DNA of 64,000 nt from Duganella rivi (GTDB taxonomy: Bacteria; Pseudomonadota; Gammaproteobacteria; Burkholderiales; Burkholderiaceae_D), in NCBI RefSeq assembly GCF_009857435.1, contig NZ_WWCK01000001.1, forward strand, positions 186,001 to 250,000, in the 5' to 3' direction. Both the position numbers and the translations under genes were made by a program. The stretch's first letter is position 1. Every line of letters starts with the position of its first letter. Of this stretch, positions 46,301-54,054 are shown piece after piece. The notes beneath the pieces are model-generated. The model ran no database searches. It had not been told where the DNA came from and saw nothing but the letters and a program-made list of their open reading frames with translations.

Positions 46301-47833
46301 CAGCGCAGCCTGATCCTTCTGACTATTTTGTTTTTTCGCGGTAAGCGCGAGTTCTTCGGCCAGGCGGGACTTCTCCTTCTCAAATGCGGCATTGTCGAGT
46401 TGTGCGACCGCGCGGATGTAGTCCTCTTCAAGAACCAATCCTGATCGATTCTTGGACGTCAGCAAATCAACCGACCGGCGAATTACCGCGTCTTCGGTAG
46501 CGCCTCGGCGCTTGATCGCCTCAATCTGAGAGTCGATGGCATCGTTTGCGATATCACCATAGCTTTGGGTGATCTGGGCGATGCGTTTCGAAATCGCCTC
46601 GTCGGAAGCATGAGCGGCAGCACCTTCAGCACGGGCTTTGGCGATTGCGTTTTCCAATTGCAGCTGACGCGGAAGATACTTCTCGCCATCTTGCATCCAT
46701 TTGATCTTGGCCTGCTCAAGATCGTTCGCCGCCTTCTTACTGGCGGCGACCTCCCCTTCCTTTTTCTTCCGATCTTCAAGTCCGCTTAGCTCGGCCTGCA
46801 AGATCGCTTTACGCTTGTTGGAGTCGGCACGGTTTTCGGCGGAGCTGCCCACAAACGTCATCTGCTCCAGCTTGATTTTCTGGAGTTTGCTTTTTACATC
46901 ATTGATCTTATCGTCGAGTGTGTCCTCACGCCCAACGTTAAGCATGAAGTCCCAAGCCTTGCTGGCTTTCAGACCGACCCATTCCCACGCCGATTCCAGC
47001 GTGCCCAGATTAGCCTTAATGCCGGCGGTGCGCTGATCCAGCGCCGCCGCGTATGCTTTCTGCGCGAGATCACCAGCAGCGTCTACATCGCCTTTGCGTT
47101 CGAGGGCTACAATCTGTTCGTACACCGCTGCGGTGAGAAAGTTGTAACGCTCGTTCAGGCGTAGCGTCGCCTGGACGGGCGACTTTCCAAGATCCTCGAA
47201 ATCCTTCACGGTGGAAGTGAGGGCTATACCAACGCTTTTTTCAGCGTTGACGGCCGTGGTCGCGAAGGCTTTCAGATTTTCCCGCCCCACTCGGCCGGTT
47301 TCGGTCAGCGCGGCAATGGCAGCTGCCGCCTGCTTTTGAGTCGCGTCGCCACTGCCAATCTCGCGGGCCATGCTGGCGAGCTGGTCTTTCGTCACGCCGG
47401 CAGCATTGCCAGACATCACAATGGCACGATTGAACGCGGCCGCCTCCTTGCTGCCCTGATAGTACGCATATCCGACAGCGGCGGCGGCGGCTGCCAAAAC
47501 GGTATACGGGTTGATTAGCCCCAAAGCGTAGCCGCCAAGCGCGCGGGCTGCAGCGCCGGTGCTGCCGAACATATCGCGCAGTTGGCCGCCCTGCTGAAGT
47601 AAAACAGTGAGTGGGTTCTGGCCTGCTTGTAGGCTCACCACGATGTCGGTGAACTGCGCCGGCACTTGGCGCAAAGCGGCAGCGGTCTGAGCTGCCGACA
47701 CACCAAGCCGCCGGAGCTGATCGCCGCCGCCTGCCATACTGTTAAGCGCACCAGTCGCCTCTGTGCGAAGACGATGGTACTCAGCAATGGCTTGAGTGGC
47801 TTCGGCAGTAATGAGGACGCGAGTTTCAGCCAT
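43301..47833 (-). CDS. Tail tape measure protein
   Basis: 1510 residues, the longest gene here, setting tail length. It opens with the TMP_2-type segment ([34 protein letters not shown]), then hydrophobic helices and a very long coiled-coil region (about 350-800). Gly/Ala-rich hydrophobic stretches follow ([26 protein letters not shown]). The ATG at 47833 ([11 protein letters not shown]) was chosen as the family-like start; upstream frames overlap the preceding gene. A tape of about 1500 residues implies a tail near 220 nm by the usual 1.5 angstrom per residue rule. Confidence 0.93.
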   Translation of the reverse strand: MAETRVLITAEATQAIAEYHRLRTEATGALNSMAGGGDQLRRLGVSAAQTAAALRQVPAQFTDIVVSLQAGQNPLTVLLQQGGQLRDMFGSTGAAARALGGYALGLINPYTVLAAAAAAVGYAYYQGSKEAAAFNRAIVMSGNAAGVTKDQLASMAREIGSGDATQKQAAAAIAALTETGRVGRENLKAFATTAVNAEKSVGIALTSTVKDFEDLGKSPVQATLRLNERYNFLTAAVYEQIVALERKGDVDAAGDLAQKAYAAALDQRTAGIKANLGTLESAWEWVGLKASKAWDFMLNVGREDTLDDKINDVKSKLQKIKLEQMTFVGSSAENRADSNKRKAILQAELSGLEDRKKKEGEVAASKKAANDLEQAKIKWMQDGEKYLPRQLQLENAIAKARAEGAAAHASDEAISKRIAQITQSYGDIANDAIDSQIEAIKRRGATEDAVIRRSVDLLTSKNRSGLVLEEDYIRAVAQLDNAAFEKEKSRLAEELALTAKKQNSQKDQAALRGQIAQLSAQQATRALQEQNELEELEVRRSRAAAENYANAVEKQQAVNRSLADQIIVQRDANAEIGLTKAGQMELTIARLEDRAALAEQNAEIADGLDFSGKLSEEYRRQAQQLRDLATAKRAGAVKQEASDKFSAKDLEDYLDPMKAKSFGDALKDAFGGAGDALTKLRASLQDYGIAQTTVERARAAAAVAYANDSKKLSAANIAITQKETQVRMGAYGDIAGAASEFFGEQSKGYKVLQGVSQAFHLAQLAMNLASIGPAIAAGAAQMFAQSGFGGFAGVAAMIGVMAALGASTGGGGGSGGMSAADMQKTQGTGSVFGDSSAKSDSIRHSIELLTQNSNDMLPINQGMLTALKNIESSMVGLTNLVVRTTGLTDGANMGIQTGTIATGGPTALAGSAGLGAIAGGLLAGPLGAAIGGAIGGAVSKLWGKTTQKIVDSGLQYGGSVRSLQAGQGFEQYASIDTTKSSWFGLSKSTSNRIETQGLNDELSKQFGLIFTNLDKSLQAASEAMGGSAADIIKVLDNLTLESTKVSLKGLTGTELTDALNSVISKSMDEIAAAAFPELDKFRQVGEGYAETVMRIAGDYAKLDAILAATGSTFGATGIASVSARERLIELAGGIDELASQSDNFAKDFLSKAEQLAPVQKYVTDQLAKMGLQSLDTREKFKDYVLGLASSGALLTDAGAQQYATLLGLAKAFAETHAATEDLTKTEQEIADERKTLRNQLDELTMSSAQLLAKERDALDESNRALFDQVQAAKASADAHAKAAEAIKAAQESSAAATLSLGNALADSIKKATEAAAALRKFNDELSIGDLSPLSSQAKYELSKDALLRADSDNIQSAANKFLEASKARGAGSLSYATDFAFVKSLIEKMAGSKSDFATSAASFWQTALKNGAIGAHENGGVASGLSLVGERGPELANFAQPARIYTASQTRAILNADSSGGLTEATAQRLIYALEVVATNTGNSATASKKAADILQRVTRDGDALVTTSE

Positions 47834-48196
47834 CTCGATTTTCACTCCATGCATCCAACATCGCATCCTCCATCGTTTGAATCTTCGCCAGCAAGGCGGC
47901 GCGATCTTGGCGTCTCACGCCGCAAATTCGCATAACAGCCTCGACACCCTCAGCCCGAAGCCCGATCGCCTCGCCCATCGCAGTTACATTCCACTGTCGC
48001 CGGATCTTCGCGTAGAAGTTCCACGCATCGAGGTTCTCCGGCCAGAGATAGACCACGGGCGGGTCGAACCGCCTTTTCTCATAAACCGGCACCAAGCCCC
48101 AAAAGGCGGCGGAGGTGTCCACCGCTGTGGCCTGAGCTTCCTCTTCTTGCTCCGAACAAATCTGACCAAGCGCAGATAGGCGGGCGAGGCTTCTTA
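47826..48196 (-). CDS. Tail assembly chaperone C-terminal extension (DUF1799), made by -1 frameshift
   Basis: This frame has no good start of its own: its N-terminal part overlaps the preceding gene. It continues that gene exactly after a -1 slip at 48197-48203, giving [20 protein letters not shown] and a DUF1799-like domain ([27 protein letters not shown]...[13 protein letters not shown]). The fusion would be about 238 residues and corresponds to lambda gpGT. It acts before tail-tube assembly around the tape measure. Confidence 0.85.
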
Positions 48197-48541
48197 GTTT
48201 TTTTCTACGGCGCCATTTTCTTTCACAAAAGTGTTGAAACACAGCAATGCCAAGCCAGCGATGTCGATCAGCTGATCGAATGAGTCAGGGCAGAACGGCG
48301 CCGGCGTATCGTCCTCTTCCAAAACCAAGCGCTGACCTTCCCAGCCCTTAACGATTTCGCGCAGAATGTCCTTGATAGAGCTTTGAGAGGACATCTTTGT
48401 CTTCAGATCATCAGCACTCAATCGGTCGCAGGTGAGCTTGAACTTGAAGGCAACGGTGTTGCCGTGCTCGTCCTTCAAATTCCCTTCAACGGGAACAATC
48501 ACGGTGTCACTCACCATCACCTTGTATTTCTTTTTGCTCAT
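48194..48541 (-). CDS. Tail assembly chaperone (short form)
   Basis: 115 residues ending VEKN just after the slippery site. Residues KKKYKVMVSDTVIVPVEG...VAFKFKLTCDRLSADDLKTKM and DQLIDIAGLALLCFNTFVKENG fit the phage_TAC/gpG-like chaperones. A -1 frameshift in its last codons adds the next frame. GAAGGGAATTTAGAAA precedes the ATG. Confidence 0.85.
   Translation of the reverse strand: MSKKKYKVMVSDTVIVPVEGNLKDEHGNTVAFKFKLTCDRLSADDLKTKMSSQSSIKDILREIVKGWEGQRLVLEEDDTPAPFCPDSFDQLIDIAGLALLCFNTFVKENGAVEKN
48197..48203 (-). promoter_or_regulatory. Programmed -1 frameshift slippery heptamer A AAA AAC
   Basis: In the zero frame the codons are GAA AAA AAC TAA. A-AAA-AAC is a classical X-XXY-YYZ slippery site, and slipping back one base enters the longer frame with LRSLARLS. 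The stop codon follows directly. Confidence 0.88.
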
Positions 48542-48572
48542 TTTCTAAATTCCCTTCGTTGAACGTACTCGA

Positions 48573-49541
48573 TTAGTAGAAGACCAGGCGCAATTCGTCA
48601 TTGCCGGCTTTAGGGTTGACGTTCAGCTTGAAACCAATCAACCGCTGACCGTTCAACTCGTCCTTAGTTGGCTCCAGGCGCTGAACCGATGCCAGGAACA
48701 GCATCACCATGTCGCCAACGACCGTCCCGTGTTGCAGACCCACACTCGTCAGAGCAGTCGACTTGACATCGGCGAGGAAGGCGACCTCCTGCGCGGCCGT
48801 AAGATCGAGCTTCACCGAGCCCGTCATTTTGCGATCGGTAATGGGAACCGATTCACCGCCAAGCAGTGCATTGAATGGAGTTTGGATGCCGAAATCGACA
48901 GTGATGCCTTGGCTCGGGTACGTACTGCCGGAGGTGAGCGCGGGTGCGCCGGTGGAGGCGTGAGTGCAGCCAAAAGTAAGATCACCGGAGTTCGCGTCTA
49001 TCACGGTTTGTGGCACGCGCCATGCGGTGAGCGTCGTGGCCGGCAGCGGATCTTCGATATCGCCGCCGTCCTTGGCGACGAACTTGAATTTCAGCTTCGG
49101 AATCCCGCCCTGCGTCATATCCAGCGAAGCGCTGCCGCGCGCGCCGACCAACTTGTGCAGCACGCCGTCGTCGTACCAGTAGATAGTCAGCGACTCGAAG
49201 TTGCCAGAGATCGGCGTATAGTCCACACGAGTCCCAGCCGTGATAACTTCAGCGAAACCACAGGCGCGCAGGAGCGGCCCCAGCGGAGGCGCGGTACCGG
49301 GAGTGCCGGAACCAACGACTTCGATGTCGAAGCTGGCTTCCTTATAGCGCGTGCCGATCAGCTCCTCGGAGTTGCCCAAATACTTGCGGATGATGTCGCG
49401 AGCCTGATTTTGCGCGTTAAGCACATTGATCGACACATTGCTGACGAGCAAAGCATTTGCGGCACCAATCGGGATAGAATCTTGGCCGTAAGTGGTCTCC
49501 AACTTTGCCAGGATAACGGTATTGCGAGTATTGCGGCTCAT
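48573..49541 (-). CDS. Major tail tube protein
   Basis: 322 residues from ATG 49541 (CGGGAGTACGCT before it). Beta-rich, no Cys-rich part; VILAKLETTYGQDSIPIGAANALLVSN and YKEASFDIEVVGSGTPGTAPPLGPLLRA are typical of siphovirus tail tube proteins (phage_tail_2/TTP). Position before the frameshifted chaperones agrees. A longer frame upstream (MSKLNRRK) is not needed. Confidence 0.85.
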   Translation of the reverse strand: MSRNTRNTVILAKLETTYGQDSIPIGAANALLVSNVSINVLNAQNQARDIIRKYLGNSEELIGTRYKEASFDIEVVGSGTPGTAPPLGPLLRACGFAEVITAGTRVDYTPISGNFESLTIYWYDDGVLHKLVGARGSASLDMTQGGIPKLKFKFVAKDGGDIEDPLPATTLTAWRVPQTVIDANSGDLTFGCTHASTGAPALTSGSTYPSQGITVDFGIQTPFNALLGGESVPITDRKMTGSVKLDLTAAQEVAFLADVKSTALTSVGLQHGTVVGDMVMLFLASVQRLEPTKDELNGQRLIGFKLNVNPKAGNDELRLVFY

Positions 49542-49554
49542 AGCGTACTCCCGG

Positions 49555-49764
49555 TTATTTGGCGTCTTGCGCCGGTTCAGTTTCGACACGGGTCAGCGCG
49601 CCGGACTTGGGGCAACGGACAAAGCTGCCACCATGCTCCGGTTGCTCGACGACTTGCTCGTCCAGTGGACGAGTTTCCAAGCTAGCTTGGTCTTGGTCGC
49701 TGCTCAGCGCGCCGGTGTCGGCGCTCTTACCGACACCAGATTTCGAATCGTTCGACTTAGACAT
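49555..49764 (-). CDS. Small tail-region protein
   Basis: 69 residues, Ser/Asp/Glu-rich, mostly disordered, with a short C-terminal FVRCPKSGALTRVE. It sits between tail terminator and tail tube genes and overlaps its upstream neighbour by 8 bp. Function unknown. Confidence 0.6.
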   Translation of the reverse strand: MSKSNDSKSGVGKSADTGALSSDQDQASLETRPLDEQVVEQPEHGGSFVRCPKSGALTRVETEPAQDAK

Positions 49765-50203
49765 GCTCTAACGTCCTTCCCTTAGTACGATGTTCAACAA
49801 TAAATTTAGCGGTAGTGCAGCCGAGCGCGGTGTCTAGCTCGTCCAGATCCCATGACAGTGTGTCGCCGTCCAGTGGGGCAACCTCGATGGCCTTACCTCC
49901 TAAAGAGGGGTTCTCGGCCAGCGCCGCGAAGACCTGCTCGACAATTTCATCGGACGCCTCGTCAGGCTCACCACCAGTCATGCGGCCGTACGACTCGATC
50001 TGCACCAGCGTCTTCCAGGTAGTTGGGCCGCCTTTCACATGCGCGAGCATGCTGGCACTGCGACCAAGGCGGACAATCACTGCGTGCGGCGTCTCCGAGT
50101 TGATCGCGCGTGTCCGCGAGCTGTAGACCCTGCCCGCCGCGACGCCCGCGGCGATCAGGGTGGATACAACCGCTTTCAGCACCAACCGATGGGAGGTGGT
50201 CAT
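49757..50203 (-). CDS. Tail terminator-like protein
   Basis: 148 residues. VVSTLIAAGVAAGRVYSSRTRAIN and the closing TTAKFIVEHRTK are consistent with the gpU/HK97 gp10-neck type of tail terminator (minor tail protein U-like), which caps the tail at the head interface. Assigned from size, fold pattern and order. Confidence 0.65.
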   Translation of the reverse strand: MTTSHRLVLKAVVSTLIAAGVAAGRVYSSRTRAINSETPHAVIVRLGRSASMLAHVKGGPTTWKTLVQIESYGRMTGGEPDEASDEIVEQVFAALAENPSLGGKAIEVAPLDGDTLSWDLDELDTALGCTTAKFIVEHRTKGRTLEHV

Positions 50204-50502
50204 CGCTTCTCCAGCACTACCACACTCAGGCCAGCGAGAGCCTGGCCGTCGGGGTGGCGGTCAACTACAGACCAGATCGCGCCATTGATGGAGAGTTCCA
50301 TCCCAATGAAATCGAGCGGAACATCTTCGTTCGCAATCACCATCTGCGGTTCAGAAGCGCCGATACCGACAACGCCCACCATCCCGACTTTGTATTCGGC
50401 GTCGAAGATCACGCGCACGCCCTCGCCATTGATTAAGGCTGTCGCGTTCGACAGCTTTTTCATGGCGGCGCTGTTGATACGCGCTTCGACAAGCTCGAAC
50501 AT
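50200..50502 (-). CDS. Head-tail connector/head-closure protein, gpFII-like
   Basis: 100 residues, mostly beta (MVIANEDVPLDFIGMELSINGAIWSVVDRHPDGQ). It lies between the capsid-cement and tail-terminator genes, the place of lambda gpFII. ATGA coupling to the next gene. Confidence 0.65.
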   Translation of the reverse strand: MFELVEARINSAAMKKLSNATALINGEGVRVIFDAEYKVGMVGVVGIGASEPQMVIANEDVPLDFIGMELSINGAIWSVVDRHPDGQALAGLSVVVLEKR

Positions 50503-50504
50503 GG

Positions 50505-50831
50505 TCAGGCGTTGATCTTGATGTTGACGGTTCCCGCGCCATTACCAGCCGCGTAAGCGGCGTAGCCGGCCAAGATGTTGCTACCAACAGTGGTAGTGAG
50601 TCGGTTGTTGCCGGCGTCCCAGTACAGCAGATCGCCTTGAGCGACGACATCGGTCGTCAGCTTTGGCAACTGCCAGACATCAGTGACTTGAACGGGGCCG
50701 GATTGGCCCACAGCGATATCGCCCAGAGCGATACCGATGCGCTTACCGATCACCACGACGGCGCCAGACGACACCGCAGTGATCGCGGTGAAGCTCAGCA
50801 CTTCACCGTCTTGAACGTAGTTCTTCGCCAT
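50505..50831 (-). CDS. DUF2190 capsid cement protein
   Basis: 108 residues, beta-rich (GEVLSFTAITAVSSGAVVVIGKRIGIALGDIAVG, GDLLYWDAGNNRLTT). This is the DUF2190 pattern, which in phages decorates capsids. It lies directly downstream of the capsid gene. Confidence 0.85.
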   Translation of the reverse strand: MAKNYVQDGEVLSFTAITAVSSGAVVVIGKRIGIALGDIAVGQSGPVQVTDVWQLPKLTTDVVAQGDLLYWDAGNNRLTTTVGSNILAGYAAYAAGNGAGTVNIKINA

Positions 50832-50887
50832 GAGTGGCTCCTTGAGGGTTGTCGGCCACTCCCGTGGCCTGGATCGGTGATCGGTGC

Positions 50888-52978
50888 TTACGCGCCAGGA
50901 TTGGATTGCATGGTGCGGAAGTCGAGCGGCGCAACGCCTGCATCGTGGCGCACCTTGAACTCGACGCCGTCGATAGTCCAGCCATCCTTTTGCTCCAGCG
51001 TCGGCGTTTCGACGCCATCGAGGTAGCTAACCTCCACGGTGTCGGTGATGTTCGCGTTAGCCGTGCCGTACCAGGCGGTCGCCGACGCAGCGTCGAGGCG
51101 AGCATCGGAGATCACTTCGAAGGTGCCGCGCACGAAGTTAGGCGTGGTGTTGTTCTTGGTTGCCGCACCGACCTCGTACTCGCTATCGCGTACGACACTG
51201 GCGGTACCTTCCAGCGCCAGTGGCACCAACAGCTGCGCCAGGCGGATGTTCAGCACAGCGTTGCCGTCCGTCTGTTTACCCATCGCCACGCGCATTTGAT
51301 CCACCGACAGGGTGCTGATGCCGGAACCGGTCATCAGGTTCTTGTGGTTTGCGTGGAACAGCTGAACGTTGTCGCGCATGGTCGGGTTGCTGGTCAAGAT
51401 GCCGTACACCAGGTCGCCGATCGTGCGGATGGCCGCACGGCCCATCCGGCGCGGGATTTTGGAGAAGGCATCGAGATCGTCGTTAATGACGGTCTGGCGA
51501 GTGATTGAGAACAACTTGCCGTAGGTGGCCAGTTGCACCGTCTCGCCGCGCTCGCCGACGGTAGCGTAGGTGTATTCCGCACCATCCTGCACCTTGGACA
51601 GCGTAGGGAACGAGTTCAGGTCAACGCGCTTGCCAGGCTTGAAGTCGCCCAGCGTGCCTTTCGAAGTCCACTTTTGGAAGGTTTCGTCAGCTTCCTCGTA
51701 GCCCTTGAGCATCGCCTTGTTGGCGACGTTCTGCAGCAGCAACGGGAAATCGCTACCAGTGTGCGTGAATGCAGCAGCCACCAGCGCCATCTTATCCATG
51801 CCTCGCGCGCTCACACCGAGATGCGCCAGCGATTCGCGGGCCAGATCCATCAGGTTAAAGCTACGGAAGCCGTTAGCAGTGTCGTCGTTGCCGAGGCCGG
51901 CCTTTGCCATCAACGCTGCTGCCGCACCGGCGCGGAACTTGTCGCGCGAATCTTCCATCGTAATGATGCGGGTCACTGCCGCCGGCGTCGAATCTTTGCC
52001 GAGGTGAGCGAGCAGTTTTGCGTTCGCCTTCTCGACCGTGCACTCTTGGTCATCCTGGCATGCGAGCATCAGCGCGTTCGCGCCTTCAACGTTGGAGAAC
52101 TTGGCGAACGCCGCCGAGATATCGGCGCGACGGATCTTGTCCGCTGCGAGCGCGGCGTTGGCGGCCGCAGCGGCCGCAGCCTGGACATCAGCCGGCGTGG
52201 TTACTGCAATAACAGGCGCTGCGGTCTGTGCTGCTGGCGCGGTTTGATTCATGGTAACGTTCTCCTTGGTGGTGATGACTGGCGCCAGAATTGCCGCCGC
52301 GGTTGTTTCTTGTGTGGGGAAAGATTTGTAGCGCGCACGCGCCGTAGCATGGAGGTGTGCCGAGGCGGCAATGGGGACTGCTGACACGATTGTGTCGATC
52401 AGCTGCGCTGCTTCCGCTTCTGCGGCGGTGTACCAGTGATCCTTGCCGTCCTTGAGCAAGGCCAGCGCGCCGGCCTTGTCGCCGGAACGGACGGCGTAGC
52501 TCGTGGCCATCGCGTCCGAGTACGTGTCGAGCATCTCGGCATAGTCGCGCATCTGGTTCGCATTGCCGGAGACCCAGTCCAACCAGGGGGCGTGGATCAT
52601 CAGCAGCGCGTTCTCGGCCATCTGGATCTCGTCGCCAGCCATCGCAATCAGGCTGGCAATTGACGCGGCAACGGCATCGACGATCGTGGTGACGGTAGCC
52701 GGGTGGCGCTTGATGGCGTTGAAGATTGCGATGCCATCGGCTACCGAGCCGCCAAAGCTGTTGATGCGCACGGTCATTTCGGTGACATCCAACGCCGCGA
52801 TCTCGCGAACGAAGTCCTTAGCGGCGATCGTGTCGCCGTACCAGCTTTCGCCGATGTCGCCGTAGATCAGGATCTCGGCCGACGACGCGGCGACCGCACC
52901 TGCAGCGGCTGGCCGCGCGTGGGCGCGGATGGTGTACCACTTCTGCTGATTGTCTTGGTTTTGCGTAGGTGCGGACAT
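50888..52978 (-). CDS. ClpP-like prohead protease fused to major capsid protein
   Basis: 696 residues from ATG 52978 (AAGGAACGCAC before it). The N-terminal part (about 30-230) is a ClpP-like serine protease with oxyanion INSFGGSV, nucleophile Ser106 (AASIAS) and His129 (MIHAP). After an Ala-rich linker/scaffold-like segment, residues about 250-690 form an HK97-type capsid region (DFPLLLQNVANKAMLKGYE, TFQKWTSKGTLGDFKPGKR, FHANHKNLMTG). The protease probably cuts itself free during head maturation. The fused form is known for this family. Confidence 0.92.
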   Translation of the reverse strand: MSAPTQNQDNQQKWYTIRAHARPAAAGAVAASSAEILIYGDIGESWYGDTIAAKDFVREIAALDVTEMTVRINSFGGSVADGIAIFNAIKRHPATVTTIVDAVAASIASLIAMAGDEIQMAENALLMIHAPWLDWVSGNANQMRDYAEMLDTYSDAMATSYAVRSGDKAGALALLKDGKDHWYTAAEAEAAQLIDTIVSAVPIAASAHLHATARARYKSFPTQETTAAAILAPVITTKENVTMNQTAPAAQTAAPVIAVTTPADVQAAAAAAANAALAADKIRRADISAAFAKFSNVEGANALMLACQDDQECTVEKANAKLLAHLGKDSTPAAVTRIITMEDSRDKFRAGAAAALMAKAGLGNDDTANGFRSFNLMDLARESLAHLGVSARGMDKMALVAAAFTHTGSDFPLLLQNVANKAMLKGYEEADETFQKWTSKGTLGDFKPGKRVDLNSFPTLSKVQDGAEYTYATVGERGETVQLATYGKLFSITRQTVINDDLDAFSKIPRRMGRAAIRTIGDLVYGILTSNPTMRDNVQLFHANHKNLMTGSGISTLSVDQMRVAMGKQTDGNAVLNIRLAQLLVPLALEGTASVVRDSEYEVGAATKNNTTPNFVRGTFEVISDARLDAASATAWYGTANANITDTVEVSYLDGVETPTLEQKDGWTIDGVEFKVRHDAGVAPLDFRTMQSNPGA

Positions 52979-53301
52979 GTGCGTTCCTTGTTCAGTTCGC
53001 ACAGTTTCGCGTTTGGCCAGTCTCATTTCTACGTAAAACCGAGACTGCTATCGCCAATGTCACGGCTGGATCATCGCGTGTCGGACGGAGCCGCTGGCCA
53101 CCGCCACATTACCGAAGCTTCTCGTCAATAAGCATAACGGTACATGTTTTGGCAATAAGTTCAGTTCATAAAATGTTGCAATATAAATACGGAAAAGTAC
53201 GATCATCACTACCTTTGCGCCGTATTGCGGTACATTAATAGATGTCTTTTTTGCACCAAAATGGATCTCATTCTCGGAAAACAATTTGAATCGGAATCTT
53301 T
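52979..53301. other. AT-rich gap at the start of an inserted gene
   Basis: No gene supported; GC is much lower than in neighbouring phage genes. It must contain the promoter of the rightward PEP-CTERM gene. Confidence 0.5.
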
Positions 53302-54054
53302 ATGAAACTATATAAGTTTTTGCACGCAGCCCTGCTTGCAGGACTGATGTGCTCGGCACAGGCTGCCGACTACGCGAAATTCGGCTTTACGGCAGCTGTC
53401 TCAACGATCCTGGTCGATGGTAAGCCAATAACAGAAGATGTCATCACAATCAAAGGGAAAGAACTTCGCCTCGGCGATAGCATCAAAGGAACATTCTCAT
53501 TCAGTACCGTCGCACCCGTTTGGATGACGGTAACTCCTGATATCGATTTAATCTATAAAGACTTGGGCTATTCGGAGTTCTCGTCTACAAGTGGCTTAGC
53601 GTTCGGTGATTACTTGGCGCCACAGTCGAGCCAGTTCCGGGTCGTGAATGGCGGAGCTCCCTCAAGCGCCGACTCCTTGTCGTTCACTTTCACTCCCTAC
53701 CAGAGCGATGCCGAACGAGCCACCTTCCTCTTCAGCGATCCAACCGGCAGCTCCCTAAATAGCCCATCTCTCCCATTGGACTTGAACCTTAATAAATTTG
53801 CCACTCACTCACTGCGATATGCTATCGACTCCGGCGTCGGTCAGATCGAACTAGTTGCCGAGGTGGCTGTCCTGCGTAATCTTTCGCCCGTGCCGGAGCC
53901 CTCGACCTACGCCATGCTGTTGGCCGGCCTGTGCCTAACCACCGCCATCGCGCGCCGGAAGCGCCCAGCTGCGCGAGTTGCCGTTGGAACGATAGCGGCG
54001 CGCGCTCCGGTTGACGCGCCCGCTACCTTTCAACTGCCACACCGATGCCGCTGA
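53302..54054 (+). CDS. PEP-CTERM protein inserted in the prophage structural operon
   Basis: 250 residues. Signal peptide MKLYKFLHAALLAGLMCSAQA, a beta-rich body, and VPEPSTYAMLLAGLCLTTAIARRKR, a typical PEP-CTERM sorting signal. About 29 more residues (PAARVAVGTIAARAPVDAP...) follow the RRKR; most PEP-CTERM proteins stop there, so the tail may be a decayed or altered 3' end. It is the only rightward gene between 38.1 kb and the right window edge and overlaps the next gene by 32 bp, marking it as a host-like moron. Confidence 0.85.
   Translation: MKLYKFLHAALLAGLMCSAQAADYAKFGFTAAVSTILVDGKPITEDVITIKGKELRLGDSIKGTFSFSTVAPVWMTVTPDIDLIYKDLGYSEFSSTSGLAFGDYLAPQSSQFRVVNGGAPSSADSLSFTFTPYQSDAERATFLFSDPTGSSLNSPSLPLDLNLNKFATHSLRYAIDSGVGQIELVAEVAVLRNLSPVPEPSTYAMLLAGLCLTTAIARRKRPAARVAVGTIAARAPVDAPATFQLPHRCR

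Noticed and set aside
53060..53284. A 74-codon minus-strand frame in the gap before the PEP-CTERM gene
   Set aside because: No ribosome binding site, no recognisable protein pattern, AT-rich promoter-like region.
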